Positions 59,537 through 64,000 of a DNA stretch of 64,000 nt are shown here, one piece after another. The stretch comes from Streptomyces sp. HUAS CB01. GTDB lineage: Bacteria; Actinomycetota; Actinomycetes; Streptomycetales; Streptomycetaceae. Where the stretch lies: NCBI RefSeq assembly GCF_030406905.1, contig NZ_CP129137.1:1041001-1105000 (forward strand), given 5' to 3'. Under the pieces are notes generated by a model. The model saw nothing but the letters and a program-made list of their open reading frames with translations. It was not told the origin of the DNA and did not search any database. The first letter of the stretch is position 1, and every line of letters starts with the position of its first letter. A program made the translations under genes and the position numbers.

Positions 59537-62044
59537 TCACTCCTTCGCGGCGTCACCTGCGCTTTCCACGACCGTGGACCACTCGCCCAGGAGCGCCTGG
59601 GCGGACGCGTCGTCGGGGCCCTCGGCCCACAGATGGGTGACGGCCTCGGACGGGTCGGGCAGCACGAGGACCCAGCGGCCGTCCGCCTCCACCACGCGGA
59701 CACCGTCGGTGGTGTCCACGGAGCGCCCGCCGGCGGCCTCGACGACGCGCCGCATCACCAGTCCCTTGACCGCCCAGGGAGTCGCGATGTCCTTGCGGAG
59801 CACGTGGGCCCTCGGGATGCGTGCGTCGATCTGGCTCAGCGTGAGCTGGGTACGGGCCACCAGCCCGAGGAGCCGTACGAAGGCGGCCGGACCGTCGAAG
59901 ACGCTGCTGAACTCCGGAATGATGAAGCCGCCGCGTCCGTCGCCGCCGAAGATCGTGGACTCCTCGCGGCAGACCCGGGTCAGGTCGTCGGGGGACGTGG
60001 TCGTCCACTCCACCTGCGTACCGTGGTACGCGGCCACCTGCTCGGCGATACGGGTCGTCGTCACGGGCAGCGCCACCTTGCCGCTGCGGCGTTCCGCGGC
60101 CACGAGGTCGAGCATGACCAGCAGCGCCCGGTCGTCCTCCACGATCCGGCCCCGCTCGTCCACGAGCGACAACCGTTCACCGACGGGGTCGAAACGCACA
60201 CCGAAGGCGGCGTGCGCGGACGCCACGATCTCGCCGAGCCGCACCAGGCCCTGCCGGCGCTGCTCGAGCGTCTCGGTCGGCCGCGACTCGTCGAGCCCGG
60301 GGTTGATCGTCAGCGCGTCCACCCCGAGCCGGCCGAGGAGGCTAGGCAGCACCAGACCGGCGCTGCCGTTGGATGCGTCGATGACGACCTTGAGCCCGGC
60401 CTCGGCGATCCCGCTGGTGTCGACGTTGCGCAGCAGCGAGCCCGTGTACGAGTCGTAGATGCTCGCCGGGAAGAAGAGGTCTCCGATCTCACCCGGGAAC
60501 GCACGCCGGTACTCCTGACGTGCGTAGACACGGTCGAGCTTGCGCTGACCGCCCTGCGAGAGGTCCGCACCGCGTTCGTCGAAGAACATGATGTCGACCG
60601 AGTCGGGAACACCCGGCGAGGTGCGGATCATGATGCCGCCGGCGCTGCCCCGGGCCGTCTGCTGCCGGGCGACCGGCAGGGGGACGTTCTCCAGGTCTCG
60701 TACGTCGATGGCGCTGGCCTGGAGCGCGGAGATCACCGCGCGTTTCAGCGCTCGCGCGCCACGGGAGTGGTCGCGGGCCGTGGTGACGGTCGCGCCCTTC
60801 TTCAGGGTCGTGGCATAGGCCCCCGCGAGCCGTACCGCGAGCTCCGGTGTGATCTCGACGTTCAGGATTCCGGAAACGCCCCGGGCCCCGAAGAGATGCG
60901 CCTGACCGCGCGATTCCCAGATCACCGAGGTGTTGACGAACGCGCCGGCCTCGATGGTCTTGAACGGATAGACCCGCACGTTGCCCTGGACGATCGACTC
61001 CTCGCCGATCAGGCACTCGTCACCGATGACCGCGCCGTCCTCGATCCGCACGGCGCGCATGATGTCGGTGTTCTTGCCGATGACGCAGCCGCGCAGATTG
61101 CTGTGCGGCCCGATGTAGACGTTGTCGTGGATGACGGCCCGGTGCAGGAACGCGCCTGATTTCACGACGACGTTGGACCCGACCACGGTGTGCTCGCGGA
61201 TTTCGACGTCCGCTTCGACCTTGGCGTAGTCACCCACGTAGAGGGGGCCCCGCAGCACCGCGTCCGGATGGACCTCGGCGCCCTCCGCCACCCAGACCCC
61301 GGGCGAGATCTCGAAGCCGTCGATCTCCACGTCGACCTTGCCCTCGAGGACGTCGGCCTGGGCCTTCACATAGCTCTCGTGGGTGCCGACGTCCTCCCAG
61401 TAGCCCTCGGCGATGTAGCCGTAGATCGGCTTGCCTTCCTTCATCAGCTGCGGGAAGACATCACCGGACCAGTCCACGGATACATCGGGCTCGACGTAGT
61501 CGAAGACCTCCGGCTCCATGACATAGATGCCGGTGTTCACGGTGTCCGAGAAGACCTGGCCCCAGGTGGGCTTCTCCAGGAACCGCTCGACCTTGCCCTG
61601 TTCGTCCACGATCGTGATGCCGAATTCAAGAGGATTCGGCACCCGGGTCAGGCACACCGTGACCAGTGCACCCTTCTCCTTGTGGAACCGGATGAGATCC
61701 GACAGGTCGAAGTCGGTGAGCGCGTCTCCGGAAATGACGAGAAAAGCGTCGTCCTTCAGCGCCTCTTCCGCGTTCTTCACGCTGCCCGCAGTACCGAGTG
61801 GCTTTTCCTCATGCGCGTAGGTGAGCTCCATCCCCAGCTCTTCACCGTCGCCGAAGTAGTTTTTGACGAGGGAAGCGAGGAACTGGACGGTTACGACCGT
61901 CTCATTGAGCCCGTGCCGCTTGAGCAGGCGCAGCACATGCTCCATGATCGGCCTGTTGACCACCGGCAGCAGTGGCTTGGGCATGCTCGAGGTCATGGGG
62001 CGAAGTCGTGTTCCTTCGCCACCAGCCATCACGACGGCCTTCAT
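59537..62044 (-). CDS. Mannose-1-phosphate guanylyltransferase fused to a degenerate phosphomannomutase
   Basis: The 835-residue protein has an N-terminal nucleotidyltransferase ([22 protein letters not shown], residues 7-28; GDALTDFD near 106), a left-handed beta-helix linker (about 250-375) and a phosphomannomutase-like C-terminal half (about 385-820). It would make GDP-mannose or a related NDP-sugar. The mutase half has [10 protein letters not shown] at 471-480 where TASHNP is expected, and FDPVGER at 618-624 instead of DGDADR. ATG at 62044 follows GGAGGA by 10 nt. Confidence 0.86.
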   Translation of the reverse strand: MKAVVMAGGEGTRLRPMTSSMPKPLLPVVNRPIMEHVLRLLKRHGLNETVVTVQFLASLVKNYFGDGEELGMELTYAHEEKPLGTAGSVKNAEEALKDDAFLVISGDALTDFDLSDLIRFHKEKGALVTVCLTRVPNPLEFGITIVDEQGKVERFLEKPTWGQVFSDTVNTGIYVMEPEVFDYVEPDVSVDWSGDVFPQLMKEGKPIYGYIAEGYWEDVGTHESYVKAQADVLEGKVDVEIDGFEISPGVWVAEGAEVHPDAVLRGPLYVGDYAKVEADVEIREHTVVGSNVVVKSGAFLHRAVIHDNVYIGPHSNLRGCVIGKNTDIMRAVRIEDGAVIGDECLIGEESIVQGNVRVYPFKTIEAGAFVNTSVIWESRGQAHLFGARGVSGILNVEITPELAVRLAGAYATTLKKGATVTTARDHSRGARALKRAVISALQASAIDVRDLENVPLPVARQQTARGSAGGIMIRTSPGVPDSVDIMFFDERGADLSQGGQRKLDRVYARQEYRRAFPGEIGDLFFPASIYDSYTGSLLRNVDTSGIAEAGLKVVIDASNGSAGLVLPSLLGRLGVDALTINPGLDESRPTETLEQRRQGLVRLGEIVASAHAAFGVRFDPVGERLSLVDERGRIVEDDRALLVMLDLVAAERRSGKVALPVTTTRIAEQVAAYHGTQVEWTTTSPDDLTRVCREESTIFGGDGRGGFIIPEFSSVFDGPAAFVRLLGLVARTQLTLSQIDARIPRAHVLRKDIATPWAVKGLVMRRVVEAAGGRSVDTTDGVRVVEADGRWVLVLPDPSEAVTHLWAEGPDDASAQALLGEWSTVVESAGDAAKE

Positions 62045-62160
62045 GTCGGAAGCGTCCTCCTTGAAGAGACGACGGTCCAGCCGACTTCACCCGTCCGGGC
62101 AGGCCCCTCTCCAGTTCTCATGCGGACCGGGGGGACTCTGCACTGGTATGTGCATACGGC

Positions 62161-62769
62161 TCAATCGGCCACGGCGTCAGCTTTGACGAGTCGGCGGACC
62201 TGGACCACATAGAGGATCCCTGCCCACCAGTACAGACTTGTACCCCATCCTGCGAACGCCCATCCGAAAACTTCGGCGAGTGACGCAAGCCACCCGTTTC
62301 CGTCGCTGAGCAGCAGGAGCGGGAACGCGTACATCAAGTTGAAGGTAGCCGCCTTGCCCAGAAAGTTCACCTGGGGAGGCGGATAGCCGTGCCGGCGCAG
62401 GATTCCCACCATCACGAGGAGCATCAGGTCCCGCGCCAGAAGTGCCGCGGTCAACCAAAGGGGGAGGATGCCCCGCCAGGTCAGGCCCACGAGGGTGGAA
62501 AGGATGTAGAGACGGTCAGCGGCGGGGTCGAGGATGCGGCCCAGGCTGCTGATCTGGTTCCAGCGGCGGGCGAGCTTCCCGTCGAGATAGTCGCTGACGC
62601 CGCTGAGCGCCAGCACGAGCAGCGCCCAGAGGTCCGCGTTCGGTCCGCCGAACTCGGGCAGGAGGATCAGCCACAGGAACAGCGGCACGCCGAGCAGGCG
62701 GGCCATGCTGAGGATGTTGGGGATGGTGAGTACCCGGTCGGTCTGAACACGGGTCTCCTGGACCTCCAC
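62161..62769 (-). CDS. CDP-alcohol phosphatidyltransferase
   Basis: This 202-residue membrane enzyme transfers a phosphatidyl group from CDP-diacylglycerol to an alcohol. The full catalytic signature D-G-x2-A-R-x8-G-x3-D-x3-D is visible in SDYLDGKLARRW followed by SSLGRILDPAADRLY, near residues 67-95, with about six membrane helices. It sits in the Rv1822 (PgsA2-like) position; the acceptor is not certain. GTG at 62769 has GGAGG 7 nt upstream. Confidence 0.87.
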   Translation of the reverse strand: MEVQETRVQTDRVLTIPNILSMARLLGVPLFLWLILLPEFGGPNADLWALLVLALSGVSDYLDGKLARRWNQISSLGRILDPAADRLYILSTLVGLTWRGILPLWLTAALLARDLMLLVMVGILRRHGYPPPQVNFLGKAATFNLMYAFPLLLLSDGNGWLASLAEVFGWAFAGWGTSLYWWAGILYVVQVRRLVKADAVAD

Positions 62770-62886
62770 CCGGCGGCCTCCTGCCGAACGTACCAACGAT
62801 GCCCCCTGACCTTACCTTCAGCAGGACGAGCCGGATACACAGGGGTACTGACGATCATGTCTCCCATAACCGGCCCACAACGCGGA

Positions 62887-62917
62887 AAAGCCCCGGACCG
62901 TCACGGTCCGGGGCTTT
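62887..62917 (-). terminator. rRNA operon terminator
   Basis: A perfect 14-bp stem (62887-62900 with 62904-62917) with a TCA/TGA triloop and a TTTTCC tract on the minus strand lies directly downstream of the 5S rRNA gene. It is a classical intrinsic terminator, the strongest in the window. Confidence 0.93.
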
Positions 62918-62929
62918 CCCTCAACAATA

Positions 62930-63048
62930 GTTCGGCGGTGTCCTACTCTCCCACAGGGTCCCCCCTGCAGTACCATCGGCGCTGAAAGGCTTAGCTTCCG
63001 GGTTCGGAATGTAACCGGGCGTTTCCCTAACGCTATGACCACCGAAAC
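62930..63048 (-). rRNA. rrf: 5S rRNA
   Basis: The minus strand from 63048 (GTTTCGGTGGTCATAGCG) to 62930 (GACACCGCCGAAC) is a complete actinobacterial 5S rRNA of 119 nt. It includes the CCGAACCCGGAAGCTAAGC loop and the closing helix I ends. It follows the 23S gene after an 86-base spacer. Confidence 0.95.
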
Positions 63049-63134
63049 ACTATGAAGATGTCGAACCGGCCGACCACCACGTGGTCTCGGCATGTTCGTT
63101 ACTTCAGAACTAACACAGTGGACGCGAGCAACTG

Positions 63135-64000
<866 letters not shown>

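Overview
The window is chromosomal DNA from a Streptomyces or a very close actinomycete. The evidence is uniformly high G+C, frequent GTG starts, many genes with no Shine-Dalgarno and a -10 box 6-8 nt before the start codon, family-typical proteins (EF-Tu3, DUF5999, a zinc-ribbon/FHA GarA homologue, CsbD), and a minus-strand 23S-5S rRNA operon at the right edge with actinobacterial sequence. Gene content and order resemble, from memory, the tuf3-lnt1-ung-fabG-gcvP stretch of Streptomyces coelicolor. I see no insertion sequence, prophage, CRISPR array, tRNA gene or biosynthetic cluster; this is core chromosome with scattered regulator/target pairs.

Layout. 1-9.0 kb: housekeeping and membrane genes (YigZ, CoA-binding protein, YbaK, XRE-cupin regulator divergent from an EamA exporter, acyltransferase, FUSC transporter, CsbD, gamma carbonic anhydrase, DedA, thioesterase). 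9-22 kb: membrane-anchored protein, MFS transporter, deaminase, spermidine-synthase-like protein, patatin, EF-Tu3, AlkD-like repair protein, VTT protein, undecaprenyl-diphosphatase UppP, KimA-like potassium permease, lipoprotein N-acyltransferase Lnt. 22-33 kb: Gfo/Idh oxidoreductase, FAD monooxygenase divergent from a TetR regulator over two palindromes, uracil-DNA glycosylase, peptide-binding lipoprotein, a two-gene SDR/FabG operon, a HipA-like kinase overlapping a DUF3037 gene, and a Rieske lipoprotein. 33-48 kb: mostly accessory regulator/transporter pairs (LysR/EamA, MocR/flavin protein, two more EamA transporters, PadR, PhzF, CPBP protease, GCS2-like ligase).

48.7-62.8 kb is a conserved actinobacterial block: gcvP under a tandem glycine riboswitch, PRC-barrel protein, DNA polymerase IV, two MerR regulators flanking a bifunctional nuclease, a GarA/OdhI-like FHA protein, DUF881-Sbp-DUF881, a ManC-type nucleotidyltransferase fusion and a CDP-alcohol phosphatidyltransferase. 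It parallels Mycobacterium tuberculosis Rv1822-Rv1832, without gcvH and with dinB, the PRC gene and the ManC fusion added. The rRNA operon follows at 62.9-64 kb.

The most useful new observations are: two near-perfect RecA-independent (PafBC-type) DNA-damage promoters, at ung and dinB; the translationally coupled HipA-like kinase/DUF3037 pair; a ManC fusion whose phosphomannomutase half has lost its active-site motifs; an isochorismatase-fold protein lacking its catalytic triad; a GarA homologue with a zinc-ribbon extension; and a 139-bp convergent overlap between dinB and the PRC-barrel gene.
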